Source: Desulfosarcina widdelii (lineage in GTDB: Bacteria > Desulfobacterota > Desulfobacteria > Desulfobacterales > Desulfosarcinaceae). From it: DNA of 64,000 nt. The position numbers were made by a program, and so were the translations under genes. The DNA lies in NCBI RefSeq assembly GCF_009688965.1, contig NZ_AP021875.1, forward strand, positions 4,650,001 to 4,714,000, given 5' to 3'. A model generated the notes under the pieces. It was given only the letters and a program-made list of their open reading frames with translations. It had not been told where the DNA came from and did not search any database. Position 1 is the stretch's first letter. Each line of letters starts with the position of its first letter. Shown here piece by piece: positions 16,059-24,221 of the stretch.

Positions 16059-16314
16059 GTCCAGGACGTCCACTTCTATTTTTGCCATCTGGCGACATAA
16101 CACATTGTTATTGTTAGAAATGTCCAGCGCGTCCAGATGTCCAGTAATTTTTCGAAAATTCTTTATAAATCCGTAAATCGTTTTTCATCTTCTTCCGTAT
16201 GCGTATCGATTAATATTCCAATAATACGCGTGGACAAGTGGACTTGTGGACATATAATGCAAATTCAACAAGTTAAGGCCTCCCAAAAATGGACACAAAG
16301 TGGACGTAGTGGAC
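16059..16314. repeat. GTGGAC iteron cluster, candidate replication origin of the element
   Basis: The hexamer GTGGAC occurs at 16230, 16238, 16246, 16300 and 16309, with ATGGAC at 16289. In the opposite orientation GTCCAC/GTCCAG occurs at 16068, 16122, 16131 and 16139. Spacing within groups is 8-9 bp. Between the two orientations lies an AT-rich block (about 16145-16225). Iterons of opposite orientation around an AT-rich core, next to a prim-pol/helicase gene, resemble the ori/crr arrangement of P4-type satellites. The 3' end of the cluster touches the stop codon of that gene. Confidence 0.6.
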
Positions 16315-16315
16315 G

Positions 16316-18556
16316 TTAAAAAGGCACCTGGTCATCATCATCCCAGTCGATTTTAAACTTGAGTTTTGATTCGAATTGCTGCCGGCAGGCCTCCAACGGG
16401 GGTAAGCGCCAGGTACGAAACCGCTTGCCTCCAACGGTAAAGGCCTTCCTTGGCCCGCCATAAACATCAACCATCTCTTGGAGGCGCCGCTGTAATTGTG
16501 TGTGGGAGAGTCTGCGGTTGCGCACATTAATTTTGTCGCAATAGCGTTCATAAAGATGAAAGAGACCTTCTCTGGAAACAAGAGTTGGCCATCCTTCGGG
16601 TGGTTTCTCGTCGGAAGGGTCTTGTAAATTTCCCTCCTGCAAACAGTAAAACCAGAACACTTGTTCCGGCTGCATGGTCTCGATGGCCTGGTTTAGAAAT
16701 TCAGGGGTTCGAGGAGCAAACCGCAAATTACTTTTGACCTTGCGAGCTAAAAGGTATTTGGCCAGATCCGCAACACCGCCGTTTTCCATCTGCTTGTAAA
16801 GCATGTTCCAATATTCGGTATCGCCAACCCGTTCATTGGAAACGTGGACAACCATAAATCGGCGCTCCTCCAATCCGGCAGGAACTACCCAAACGTTGTT
16901 GCTGGCAATAACTAGATGGCAGTGGTTTCTGATTTCAAAGGGGTCAACAAATTTATTTTCAACTAGAATTACATCCTCGCTTATAATTCCCTTCAGCAGG
17001 CCCTCTGATCTCTTGTCGCCGCCGTAAAAACTTTCATCGACAAAAACCAAAATGCCGTATTTTAAATGGCCGTTGAACCGGCCGGTAATCTGATTTTGGT
17101 GAATAATGTGGATAAAATGATTTTGAAACAATTCTCCTATGAATTTAACGAAAGTGCCTTTCCCACAGCCTTGGCTCCCGCGTGCTACTATCGACGTCCC
17201 TTGGCGTTTTTGCCCTTTGTTCTGAAAAAGCCAGGCTACCCAATCCATTAACCATTCGTAGATTTCCTCATTCCGGCTGCAAATAACGGTCTTTATAAAT
17301 TCAAGAAAAAGCTCGCAAGTCCCAGGTCCAGGTTTGAGAATTGCAGGCTTATACATATTGAAAAGGCGGCTTGTCTTTAAAAACGGATCAAAGGTGATCC
17401 CATCGTATTCACGTCGATGTGGCGATTTTAACCAAATGTCGGCAAAGGTGGCGAAGGTGGGCTTGCCTTTCGTATAACCTACAATGATGCTTTTATTCTC
17501 ATAACGAAAGCGGAAATCCTGCCGGCTTAAAAGGGAGAAGTCCGGTCGACCGCTCACGGGGTTTTTATGCTCGTATATTATTTGAAACTTTCCTCCGACC
17601 ATGCATGTTCCATGTGCCCGGTTGATGATTCGAATAATAGCGGCCTTGGCCGTACGGATCTGCTCTTTGTCAGGTTCATCGATCTTGCGAAAATCCTTGA
17701 GGAGCTGCTCATCTGAAACGGATTCTGATTTATCTCCTCGTTTCTGTGAAATAGGGTCCTCTGCCCGGTCGGTAAAGTAACCGCGAGCCTTGTCAATTTG
17801 AGGTTGTAGCCAACGCTCCCGGCCGTTACCAAGTTCCCTATATTTCTCACCGATAGGATATGATTCAAAGAGTGAGAAAATCTCCGAATCGGACAAGCCC
17901 GAAAAAATCAAGCCGCCCAGCACGGTAAAGATAGCCTCGGACCGCTGGCCTTTAGCCGCACCATTACGAATCAAAGACCGGGTTTCGGGCTTGATCGGCA
18001 ATCGGTCAATGTCATCTGCAGCTATTTTCCTTTTTGACTTTGGGGAAGGTTTCGGTTTCGCTTTCTGTTTGGAAAACTCAAGCAACCATTGAGGAGCTTT
18101 GGCCATCGGGCGGTTATTCAAAATTATATATTTTTTTCCGGTATCGGGATGGACTGATCCAGGGGCAACCACTTGACCACCATGGCCACGGACATCAAAA
18201 CCCATGACCTTGCTTGTTCGGTTGCCGTATTTCTGTCCATCTTGCGGATATTGGAAATAGTAATGATGGCCACCGCTGCCGGTTTCAACAGTGTAGGTTT
18301 CCGGAACCGTCCATCCTTTTTTTTCACAAGTTGTTGTGAAGGCGCCGGCGTCATCGACATCCAGGACAAGGCACCCGGATGCCGGCCCGCAGGCAATACC
18401 GCAGTTCCGACCCTTTAGATCCGCTGGGGATAAAGGGCTCTTTTCAGCGCAATACCGCTGCCATCTCTTATCAACTGGCTTTTTGCTATGCCCTCTCAGT
18501 AAGATCAGCGAAAAATCTTCTATCTTCGGGCCTTCGGATGATTTAAACTTACTCAT
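16316..18556 (-). CDS. Prim-pol/SF3-helicase replication protein
   Basis: This 746-residue protein has an N-terminal archaeo-eukaryotic-type primase-polymerase domain: VLDVDD (64-69) with the metal-binding Asp residues, GSGGHHYYF (93-101) and GFDVRGHGGQVV (119-130). The C-terminal half is a superfamily-3/DUF5906-type helicase with Walker A GSQGCGKGT (460-468) and Walker B GILVFVDES (501-509). It would prime and unwind the element's origin, like P4 alpha protein in general plan though not the same primase type. The candidate origin lies directly downstream. It forms an operon with the two small genes upstream. Confidence 0.92.
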   Translation of the reverse strand: MSKFKSSEGPKIEDFSLILLRGHSKKPVDKRWQRYCAEKSPLSPADLKGRNCGIACGPASGCLVLDVDDAGAFTTTCEKKGWTVPETYTVETGSGGHHYYFQYPQDGQKYGNRTSKVMGFDVRGHGGQVVAPGSVHPDTGKKYIILNNRPMAKAPQWLLEFSKQKAKPKPSPKSKRKIAADDIDRLPIKPETRSLIRNGAAKGQRSEAIFTVLGGLIFSGLSDSEIFSLFESYPIGEKYRELGNGRERWLQPQIDKARGYFTDRAEDPISQKRGDKSESVSDEQLLKDFRKIDEPDKEQIRTAKAAIIRIINRAHGTCMVGGKFQIIYEHKNPVSGRPDFSLLSRQDFRFRYENKSIIVGYTKGKPTFATFADIWLKSPHRREYDGITFDPFLKTSRLFNMYKPAILKPGPGTCELFLEFIKTVICSRNEEIYEWLMDWVAWLFQNKGQKRQGTSIVARGSQGCGKGTFVKFIGELFQNHFIHIIHQNQITGRFNGHLKYGILVFVDESFYGGDKRSEGLLKGIISEDVILVENKFVDPFEIRNHCHLVIASNNVWVVPAGLEERRFMVVHVSNERVGDTEYWNMLYKQMENGGVADLAKYLLARKVKSNLRFAPRTPEFLNQAIETMQPEQVFWFYCLQEGNLQDPSDEKPPEGWPTLVSREGLFHLYERYCDKINVRNRRLSHTQLQRRLQEMVDVYGGPRKAFTVGGKRFRTWRLPPLEACRQQFESKLKFKIDWDDDDQVPF

Positions 18557-18595
18557 GAGGAATCTCTTTAACGACTAAAATAGGAGATAATAGCT

Positions 18596-18778
18596 TCATC
18601 CCAAGCCCTTCCTTTTGATATATCGCCGTTTGCCGGTAAGGGGATCCGTTATCCAGTTTTGTACTGGTCGATCATCATCCGGAAGGTATGCAGCCAATTC
18701 AGCTTTCATCAGTCGAATTTCCTTTTCAAACTGTTCAAGCATAAACATGGCGCGCTCTATGGGAGAGGCTTCGCGCAT
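18596..18778 (-). CDS. Small helical protein of the early operon
   Basis: This 60-residue protein starts MREASPIERAMFMLEQFEKE, forms a predicted helix up to about residue 30, and ends with a basic tail, RRYIKRKGLG. Its ATG overlaps the stop of the upstream HTH gene (TAATG), so it is probably translationally coupled. No family is recognised. It lies 40 bp upstream of the prim-pol gene. Confidence 0.6.
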   Translation of the reverse strand: MREASPIERAMFMLEQFEKEIRLMKAELAAYLPDDDRPVQNWITDPLTGKRRYIKRKGLG

Positions 18779-18975
18779 TAGTCAAAAAGTCTCTCACGCC
18801 TCATATTTAAAGCAGCCGCATATTTTTGTTGCTGTTTTTCCGTTAAATTAATTCTTCCGTTAATCACCATGTTTACGCGGGTGAAATGTTCACCAACCAA
18901 TTTCGCAAAATCTCTTTGTGTAAGGCCTTTTTCCTTAACAGCCTGCCATAATCTCCCATTAGGTTTAATGCTCAT
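18778..18975 (-). CDS. Small Cro/CI-type HTH protein
   Basis: This 65-residue protein is little more than a helix-turn-helix: LWQAVKEKGLTQRDFAKLVG then VNMVINGRINLTEKQQQKYA. It is likely a regulator of the early replication operon. It is first in the order HTH, 60-residue protein, prim-pol. The shared operator-like inverted repeat at 18988-19005 lies 13 bp upstream of the start. Confidence 0.78.
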   Translation of the reverse strand: MSIKPNGRLWQAVKEKGLTQRDFAKLVGEHFTRVNMVINGRINLTEKQQQKYAAALNMRRERLFD

Positions 18976-18987
18976 GACAATTTCCTT

Positions 18988-19005
18988 TTTACAGTAATAT
19001 GTAAA
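18988..19005. promoter_or_regulatory. Operator candidate TTTAC-N8-GTAAA, copy 1
   Basis: The inverted repeat TTTAC, eight bases, GTAAA lies just upstream of the small HTH gene, in the promoter of the early operon. The same arrangement with the same 8-base gap recurs at 19485-19504 upstream of the MerR-like gene and the integrase. Two copies flanking a regulator gene fit binding sites for that regulator. Confidence 0.55.
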
Positions 19006-19022
19006 TTAGGTTACAAAAAAAA

Positions 19023-19469
19023 TTAGGGTTTAATACGATCATAAAGTTTCGAAATATTAACTACTAACGCGCTGGTATATTTCGATAATTTTATATCTAC
19101 AATATTGGACCTTTTCATGGTCTCTCTTTCCCTAACACCGTGAAAATGAATGTCTTCTCCCCCATCAAAAATAACTAAAAAAAATCCACTTGGTTTATCC
19201 ACTTGGTGTGTTGAGCAAGTAAGCATTGATGGCCAACGTTCTTTTAGAGCTTCAAACACAAATTTTATTTTTGACAGTTCAAGTCTGCAAACGCTGCTCA
19301 ATTCCTCAGCAAGAAAAAGCTCAAGGAGATTATCACAGGAAAATGTTCTGCCGGTCGGTCCACGCCCAGGGTTGTCCTGGCAATTGACAAGCCCAGCATC
19401 TACAAAATATTGAATGCGCCTCGTTGGAATCCCGTATTGCTCATATATTTCTTTAGCTTTTAGTGGCAT
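19023..19469 (-). CDS. MerR-like HTH regulator of the element
   Basis: This 148-residue protein has an N-terminal MerR-type winged helix: PLKAKEIYEQYGIPTRRIQY, FVDAGLV and the wing RGPTGRTFSCDNLLEL. The C-terminal 80 residues have no metal-binding motif and are not recognised. As the only sizeable regulator, placed between two copies of an operator-like repeat and divergent from the integrase, it is the best candidate for the lysogeny-type repressor or switch of the element. Helper-phage sensing through its C-terminal domain is possible but speculative. Confidence 0.75.
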   Translation of the reverse strand: MPLKAKEIYEQYGIPTRRIQYFVDAGLVNCQDNPGRGPTGRTFSCDNLLELFLAEELSSVCRLELSKIKFVFEALKERWPSMLTCSTHQVDKPSGFFLVIFDGGEDIHFHGVRERETMKRSNIVDIKLSKYTSALVVNISKLYDRIKP

Positions 19470-19484
19470 ACGTCCTATTTTTCT

Positions 19485-19504
19485 ATTTACACGATTATGT
19501 AAAT
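19485..19504. promoter_or_regulatory. Operator candidate ATTTAC-N8-GTAAAT, copy 2
   Basis: ATTTAC, eight bases, GTAAAT lies in the 68-bp divergent gap between the MerR-like gene (minus) and the integrase (plus). It could let one protein control both promoters. It matches copy 1 in sequence and gap length. Confidence 0.55.
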
Positions 19505-19537
19505 TAATATAATTTGTTTGTCAATAGATTTTAATAT

Positions 19538-20617
19538 ATGTTGACCTTTATGGCAGTTGTCCAAAAAACAGACGGTCGATGGTGTGTAGTCCATTATGTT
19601 GAAGGGCGCCAGCGCTGGAAATATTTTGGCCGTGGCGCCGAAGCGGAAAAGAAGGCCCGCGACTATGATGCCTCCTTGAAAAATTCCGGTGAAGTCCGTT
19701 GCTACAGAAAACGATCCAAGACCTTCGGCCCGACATTAACCGAATTGGTTGATGCTTACCTTAAAGCGAAAATAGCAACCATCTCACCAGTCTCAATTCT
19801 TAATATGACCTGCAAGTTTGAATCGGTGATCCTGCCTCAAATCGGTCATCTTAAGGCAATGAAGCTAACTCCGAGCATTCTAGATGAATATATTGTCACG
19901 CGATCATCCGATGTGAAGATGACAACCATCCATCGTGAACTCTCGGACTTGCAGGCGGTCCTCAATTGGTCTGTAAAACGGCGTTTATTGATTCGCAATC
20001 CGGTGCAAGGTTATGAAAAACCGAAACGCGATGATGAGGTAATTCGCCCACCGTCACAGTCTGAAATTCGAGCGATCCTGAGCAAGGCCCCGGATCACCT
20101 TAAACGGGCATTGACAATCTGTTATTTCACAGGCCTGCGGCCTGGTAACAGCGAACTATTTTCCCTCACCTGGGGGGATGTCGATCTTGATGCCGATTTC
20201 ATCCATATACTCTCGGCCAAAAAAGGTGGGATCCGGCATCGTTCCATTCCTCTGCATCCATCGTTCAAACGATCCTTGGAAAAATGGAATGATCAAGATA
20301 GCCCTAAAAGTAAAGATCCCGAAAAAAAGAAAGAACCGGACAAAGGGAAACCTTTGGTGCACTACCGTGGCAAATCCATCAAATCTATCAAAACCACATG
20401 GAAAACTGTCAAGAGAAAAGCAGGAATTACGAGACGCTTGCGGCCATATGATTTCCGGCATGCTTTTGCGACAGCAATGCTATCGGCCGGTGGAGACCTG
20501 AAATCTACAAGTGAGATGCTCGGGCATACAAGGTCTGACACGACCACAAGAATTTACCAGCACACAAATGAAGTGATGCACAGGCAAAATATCGACCGTT
20601 TACCGGACATTGACTAA
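19538..20617 (+). CDS. int: Tyrosine-type site-specific integrase
   Basis: This 359-residue recombinase has an N-terminal SAM-like DNA-binding half and a C-terminal catalytic domain. The active-site set is visible: Arg in FTGLRPGNSE, Lys in SAKKGGIRHRSIPLH, RH in YDFRHAFATAML (the usual first His of HxxR is Tyr), His in EMLGHTRSD, and the nucleophile Tyr in RIYQHTNE. It inserts the element at tRNA-Ala. Both 19538 and the ATG at 19550 are possible starts. It reads towards attR, the end away from the intact tRNA, which is less common for tRNA-targeting integrases. Confidence 0.95.
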   Translation: MLTFMAVVQKTDGRWCVVHYVEGRQRWKYFGRGAEAEKKARDYDASLKNSGEVRCYRKRSKTFGPTLTELVDAYLKAKIATISPVSILNMTCKFESVILPQIGHLKAMKLTPSILDEYIVTRSSDVKMTTIHRELSDLQAVLNWSVKRRLLIRNPVQGYEKPKRDDEVIRPPSQSEIRAILSKAPDHLKRALTICYFTGLRPGNSELFSLTWGDVDLDADFIHILSAKKGGIRHRSIPLHPSFKRSLEKWNDQDSPKSKDPEKKKEPDKGKPLVHYRGKSIKSIKTTWKTVKRKAGITRRLRPYDFRHAFATAMLSAGGDLKSTSEMLGHTRSDTTTRIYQHTNEVMHRQNIDRLPDID

Positions 20618-20625
20618 CAAAAGAT

Positions 20626-20635
20626 ATTAGCCAAT
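20626..20635 (+). promoter_or_regulatory. Right subterminal decamer of the element (candidate recombinase arm site)
   Basis: ATTAGCCAAT lies 9 bp after the integrase stop and 52 bp inside the right repeat. It is the exact reverse complement of 10617-10626 at the other end. Confidence 0.4.
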
Positions 20636-20686
20636 TTATAGCTCTATAACATGTCGTTTTATCATTATTTTCTGAACGGCTTCTGT

Positions 20687-20735
20687 GTTCGCAACGCTAA
20701 GGTCAGGGGTTCGATCCCCCTCATCTCCACCAAAT
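20687..20735 (+). repeat. Right attachment repeat (attR), partial tRNA-Ala 3' end
   Basis: This is an exact 49-bp copy of the tRNA-Ala 3' portion at 10521-10569. It lacks the acceptor 5' strand and D arm, so it is not a functional tRNA. It lies 70 bp after the integrase stop. The strong hairpin at 20764-20793 just beyond it is probably the tRNA's original terminator. Confidence 0.95.
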
Positions 20736-20763
20736 TACAATCCAGCTTAGTCCGACTAAGCAC

Positions 20764-20793
20764 AAAAGGCCCTGAAAAATCAGGGCCTTTTTT
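20764..20793 (+). terminator. Rho-independent terminator, probably the original tRNA-Ala terminator
   Basis: AAAGGCCCTG (20764-20773) pairs with CAGGGCCTTT (20781-20790) around AAAAAT, followed by TTTATTT. It lies 29 bp beyond the right attachment repeat, so before integration it would have stood just after the tRNA. It can also end integrase transcripts now. Confidence 0.85.
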
Positions 20794-21926
20794 ATTTGTA
20801 TATTCCGACGATGGTCCAATGAAATCCGTTTGCGTCCATGATAGCCGACAACTAAGTCAAAGATACTCGATTAAGTTTAACTTAGAAAAAGTCTAAGGTA
20901 AGGTTTAAACGCAGTAGATCGCCTCTGCTGCTGGCCGGTAATCTGGTTCGATTTTGTTCCTGCCAAAGAAAGAGACAAGGCCCGTGCAGGGGCCTTGTCT
21001 AAGTGAGGTGTGATTGGAGATGAGATGGAGGTTGATCTTATCCACGGTTACAGCAGGTTGCATGCCATTTTGTTTTTTACGATTTATCATAATAATAAAA
21101 GATAGTTAAGATGCCATTTAAAACAATCGAATACAACTGTCTCGATAAAATGGCGTATAATTTGAGATTTAGTCTCAAGAAATGAAATTTATTGAGACAG
21201 AAATGGGCAAGAGCACTAAACGAATTGCCACCACCCTCAAAAGGGAGAAAGATTCTTGCCGTTATCCGGATATACAATATAGATCGGTAGAAACAGAACA
21301 AGCCCTGGGCCTGGGGCTTGTTCTTGGGAGAGGAGCGAGAGGCTGTGATCCATTCCGTTGACTATCTGGTCCCACAATGGTCAGCACAGTATCAACAGAG
21401 ATCAATGGGTTATAGCATCCTTCGCTGGGCAATATAAGAGCAGATGTCGTGCCAACATAAAATACAACATAATATCAAAATGTTGTCAGTTTGCAGATCT
21501 GGCTATTCGACAAACTTTGTCAAGATCGGTTGCATAAATTGTCAAAAGGAAAGCTTCCGCAGGATATGGGCTGCAGGAGCTTAAAAGGAGGTTGGTAGAA
21601 TGGGGGATGATGGTATTTTTCCACTCTGTAAGTGAAGAACCAGGCATTTTGGATCGGTTACATCCCGGTTTTTCCACCCTAATACGCAGCCAATATTCAC
21701 TTTTTATAAAATCCTCCACTATCCAGATTTGCTGGGAACATTGCTGACCTGTAAAGGGGACCAGAAGGCCCGGGTGAAAGCAGCGTGCATTCAGCTTGGG
21801 CTTTTTCATTACCCCTACAGCTAAGGCGCGTCCTGTGCACAAGGTTACTGCCACTGCGAGAGCGTTGGATATCCTCAACCGGAAGGGTAAGCTGCTTGAG
21901 GATGACATGAGCCAACAGGATCCGAT
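20794..21926. other. 1.1-kb gene-poor stretch with two long hairpins
   Basis: No convincing gene is seen. It holds two similar hairpins: AGACAAGGCC ... GGCCTTGTCT (20973-21000) and GAACAAGCCC ... GGGCTTGTTC (21296-21323), both terminator-like but without strong T tracts. A short plus-strand frame near 21790-21960 (TAKARPVHKVTATARALDIL) looks protein-like but has no start and is probably a gene remnant. The region is likely degraded. Confidence 0.5.
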
Positions 21927-22590
21927 CTATGTCAACTTGTTAGTTCCCAGACCGGGGTAAAGAACATCCTTGCAGTCCGGACATATGGTGTGGGTAAATT
22001 CGGAATCGGTGTGTTCCTGAACGTATGCATCCAACGGCCACCACTTTCCGGAATCGTCCCGGATTCTCCTGCAGCCGCTGCAAACAGGCAGCAATGCTTG
22101 CAACACCTTAATTTCTTTCAGTAGGAGTTCTTTTTCCGCCAATGCGTCAGCCAGTTCCCGGTTCTTTTTCCATTTGCAGCGCGACGGTTTTTCTGGCGGT
22201 AATATCCCGCGTAACGCCCACAATCTTGAGTGGACGGCCCGGCTCTTCAATCAACTTTGCTTTTATTTCTACCCAATGTTTATCACCGTTTTTGCGAATG
22301 GCTTCCATTTCAAATGATTTTGTCTCATGCTTGCCTTGATCGTAGTCATCAAGCGCCTGCTCCAACATTTCCACCGCAATTTCAGCATCCCGCGGAGCGA
22401 GTTCCTCGAGAATTGACCGGCCGATAAGTTCTTTTGCCGTGTAACCGTCACGTCTGTTGAAGGGAGGGGCAACATATTCGTATCTTAAAGTCGCAGCATT
22501 TAGCACCCAGATAGAATCCACCAGATTGCTCGTCAGGAGTTGGTTCTGGTTTTCAAGGTTTTTTAACTTTTCCTTGATCGATTGGCTCAT
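21927..22590 (-). pseudogene. Frameshifted PAS-domain protein with C-terminal CxxC zinc-like domain
   Basis: Read in two frames, this is a full-length paralogue of the intact 218-residue protein at 57287-57943. The first part (22590-22147) carries the leader coiled coil SIKEKLKNLENQNQLLTSNL and a PAS domain ending VGVTRDITARKT. The second frame carries LADALAEKELLLKEIK and the tail VCSGCRRIRDDSGKWWPLDA with HTICPDCKDV. Alignment with the paralogue places the break near 22160, in GAAAAAGAACCGG; a two-base loss fits best. Unless this is a sequencing error, the C-terminal domain is no longer made in one piece. Confidence 0.85.
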
Positions 22591-22894
22591 GGTTTACCCT
22601 TCTTGTCGCTCCAAAAAATAGATCGGTTTTTTTGCTCATGAACTTGATTCAAAAAAACACCCTCTTTCTACAGGCAGGCACTCCTGGCGGGATACAATTA
22701 CCCTGCATGGTGAACACGGTTGCCGCAGGCAACGTAAAAGATGGGTTCCGAAAGCCAGACCGAATTGTGACGAAATTAGAACAGGTGTGCATATGCCAAA
22801 ATTCAGCCATTCCAACAAGTCTGGTATAGAAACATTGATAGAAGAGAGTTCAAGGAGGGTTATAGGTATGACTCGGACTGGGTAGGCCAGCCTC
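22591..22894. other. Intergenic gap
   Basis: These 304 bp separate the frameshifted PAS gene from the lipoprotein gene. I see no gene, hairpin or repeat worth naming. Confidence 0.4.
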
Positions 22895-23266
22895 TCAGGG
22901 GCAATAAAAATCCGTTCCTTTGACTTTCGCCCTGGCACTTTTACCGCTGCCGTCTTCCACAATGATTTCACACGGCGGCCGGCCGAATTTGGATGTGATG
23001 GCCTCATAGCGGCCGTGGCTGCATTTCGGGGCGCTGATGATTCGCTTGTCGCCTCTGGTCCCCGGCATTACAAACAGAACATCGCCTTCATTGCCGCACG
23101 TGCCCTTGATACGCAGTTGGCCCTTGACGAACTCGCAGACGTCTATCGTCGTTTCCTTCTGATCTGGAACACCGAATCCCGGAATATTCTTGAAATCGAA
23201 CCACTTGTTGTCGTCGCTGCAACCGAATAAAAACAGGGCAATTAAGGGGATAAACAGTTTCTTCAT
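22895..23266 (-). CDS. Small lipoprotein of unknown function
   Basis: This 123-residue protein starts MKKLFIPLIALFLFGCSDDN, a lipoprotein signal with lipobox LFGC. The mature part has four further cysteines (VCEFVKGQ, KGTCGNEG, APKCSHG, PPCEIIV plus DFYCP), which could form disulfides in the periplasm. The segment DVLFVMPGTRGDKRIISAPK is beta-rich. I chose the start at 23266 because the signal begins there; the frame extends upstream without one. No family is recognised. Confidence 0.75.
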   Translation of the reverse strand: MKKLFIPLIALFLFGCSDDNKWFDFKNIPGFGVPDQKETTIDVCEFVKGQLRIKGTCGNEGDVLFVMPGTRGDKRIISAPKCSHGRYEAITSKFGRPPCEIIVEDGSGKSARAKVKGTDFYCP

Positions 23267-23450
23267 ATGATCGGATCTCAACCTTGTATTGGAACCTTGC
23301 CAAAACTGAAGAATCGGCGGATTTGGTAAAAACTTGAGCGATGGCGAATATCTTAATTTTTTGCACAAGGCAACCGTAGACTTTCCGACTCAAGCCAGGT
23401 TAAAAAGGTCCAATAGATCTTATATTCATAACGAGTACAAGGGAGGGTGA

Positions 23451-24221
23451 ATGATGGGAAAAATCAAATCGTTGGCGATGGCTTTTCTGGTTGTAGTGAC
23501 AACGGCCGTCTCCGCTGGAGCCTTTGGGGTGGAATTCGCCATTGGCGGGTGGGCCCAGGAGCCAAGCGGGACCTTGGGTTACAAGGTCTTGTCCAGTAAC
23601 GATATCCTGGATGTGGAGAAAGATCTGAATTACGATACGGAAAACCGGATTACCGGTCGGGTCAAGGTCGATATGCCTCTCTTGCTGCCCAATATTTACC
23701 TCATGGCCACCCCCATGGAGTTCAAAGCCATGGGCAGAAAAGAAGGCGGTTTCAAATTCGGCGATATCTTCTTCGATCCGGGTCCGTTTGAAACCGAAAC
23801 TGTTCTGGATCATTTCGACGCCGGTTTGTATTATGGTATCCCCCTGTTGGAAACCGCGACCTTCAACAAGTTGAACATCGATATCGGACTCAATGTTCGT
23901 ATTTATGACTACGACTTAAAAGTTCGGCAGGCATCGACCGGACTCAGTGAATCGGAAACCGGAACGTTTCCCGTGCCCATGGTCTTTGTGGCGGTTCAGT
24001 TGCGCCCCCTTGAGCTGCTTTCCTTCGAAGCCGAAGGCCGGGGCATATCCTACAGCGGCAATGACGTTTACAGCCTGATCGGACGGATCAAGTTCAATAT
24101 CGCCGGACCGTTGTTTGTCGCCGGAGGATACCGCTATGAAAAGGCCAAAATCGACGAGGAAGATGTTCTTGCCGATATCGAAATCAGCGGGCCCTTTCTT
24201 GAGGCGGGATTTTCCTTCTAA
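23451..24221 (+). CDS. TIGR04219-type outer-membrane beta-barrel protein
   Basis: This 256-residue exported protein has a signal peptide (AMAFLVVVTTAVSAGAFG) and the start of the mature protein VEFAIGGWAQEPSGTLGYK, which fits the TIGR04219 family of small outer-membrane barrels. Alternating hydrophobic strands run to a C-terminal aromatic, LEAGFSF, as expected for BAM-dependent insertion. Function of the family is unknown. GGGAGG lies five bases before the start. It appears monocistronic. Confidence 0.85.
   Translation: MMGKIKSLAMAFLVVVTTAVSAGAFGVEFAIGGWAQEPSGTLGYKVLSSNDILDVEKDLNYDTENRITGRVKVDMPLLLPNIYLMATPMEFKAMGRKEGGFKFGDIFFDPGPFETETVLDHFDAGLYYGIPLLETATFNKLNIDIGLNVRIYDYDLKVRQASTGLSESETGTFPVPMVFVAVQLRPLELLSFEAEGRGISYSGNDVYSLIGRIKFNIAGPLFVAGGYRYEKAKIDEEDVLADIEISGPFLEAGFSF

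Larger units (their letters stand above)
10521..20735. mobile_element. Integrated phage-satellite-like element in tRNA-Ala
   Basis: A 10.2-kb element is bounded by identical 49-bp repeats (10521-10569 and 20687-20735) of the tRNA 3' end plus four bases. It carries a tyrosine integrase next to the right end, a MerR-like regulator, a HTH protein, a prim-pol/helicase, an AlpA/Xis-like HTH protein, a major capsid protein with a coiled-coil partner, small unknown genes, and an AT-rich cargo gene next to the left end. Almost all genes except the integrase are on the minus strand. No terminase, portal, tail, lysis or conjugation gene is visible, so it is probably a satellite that depends on a helper phage. 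Confidence 0.9.

Noticed and set aside
20687..20735. Second tRNA gene
   Set aside because: Only the 3' part of tRNA-Ala is present, without the D arm or the 5' acceptor strand.
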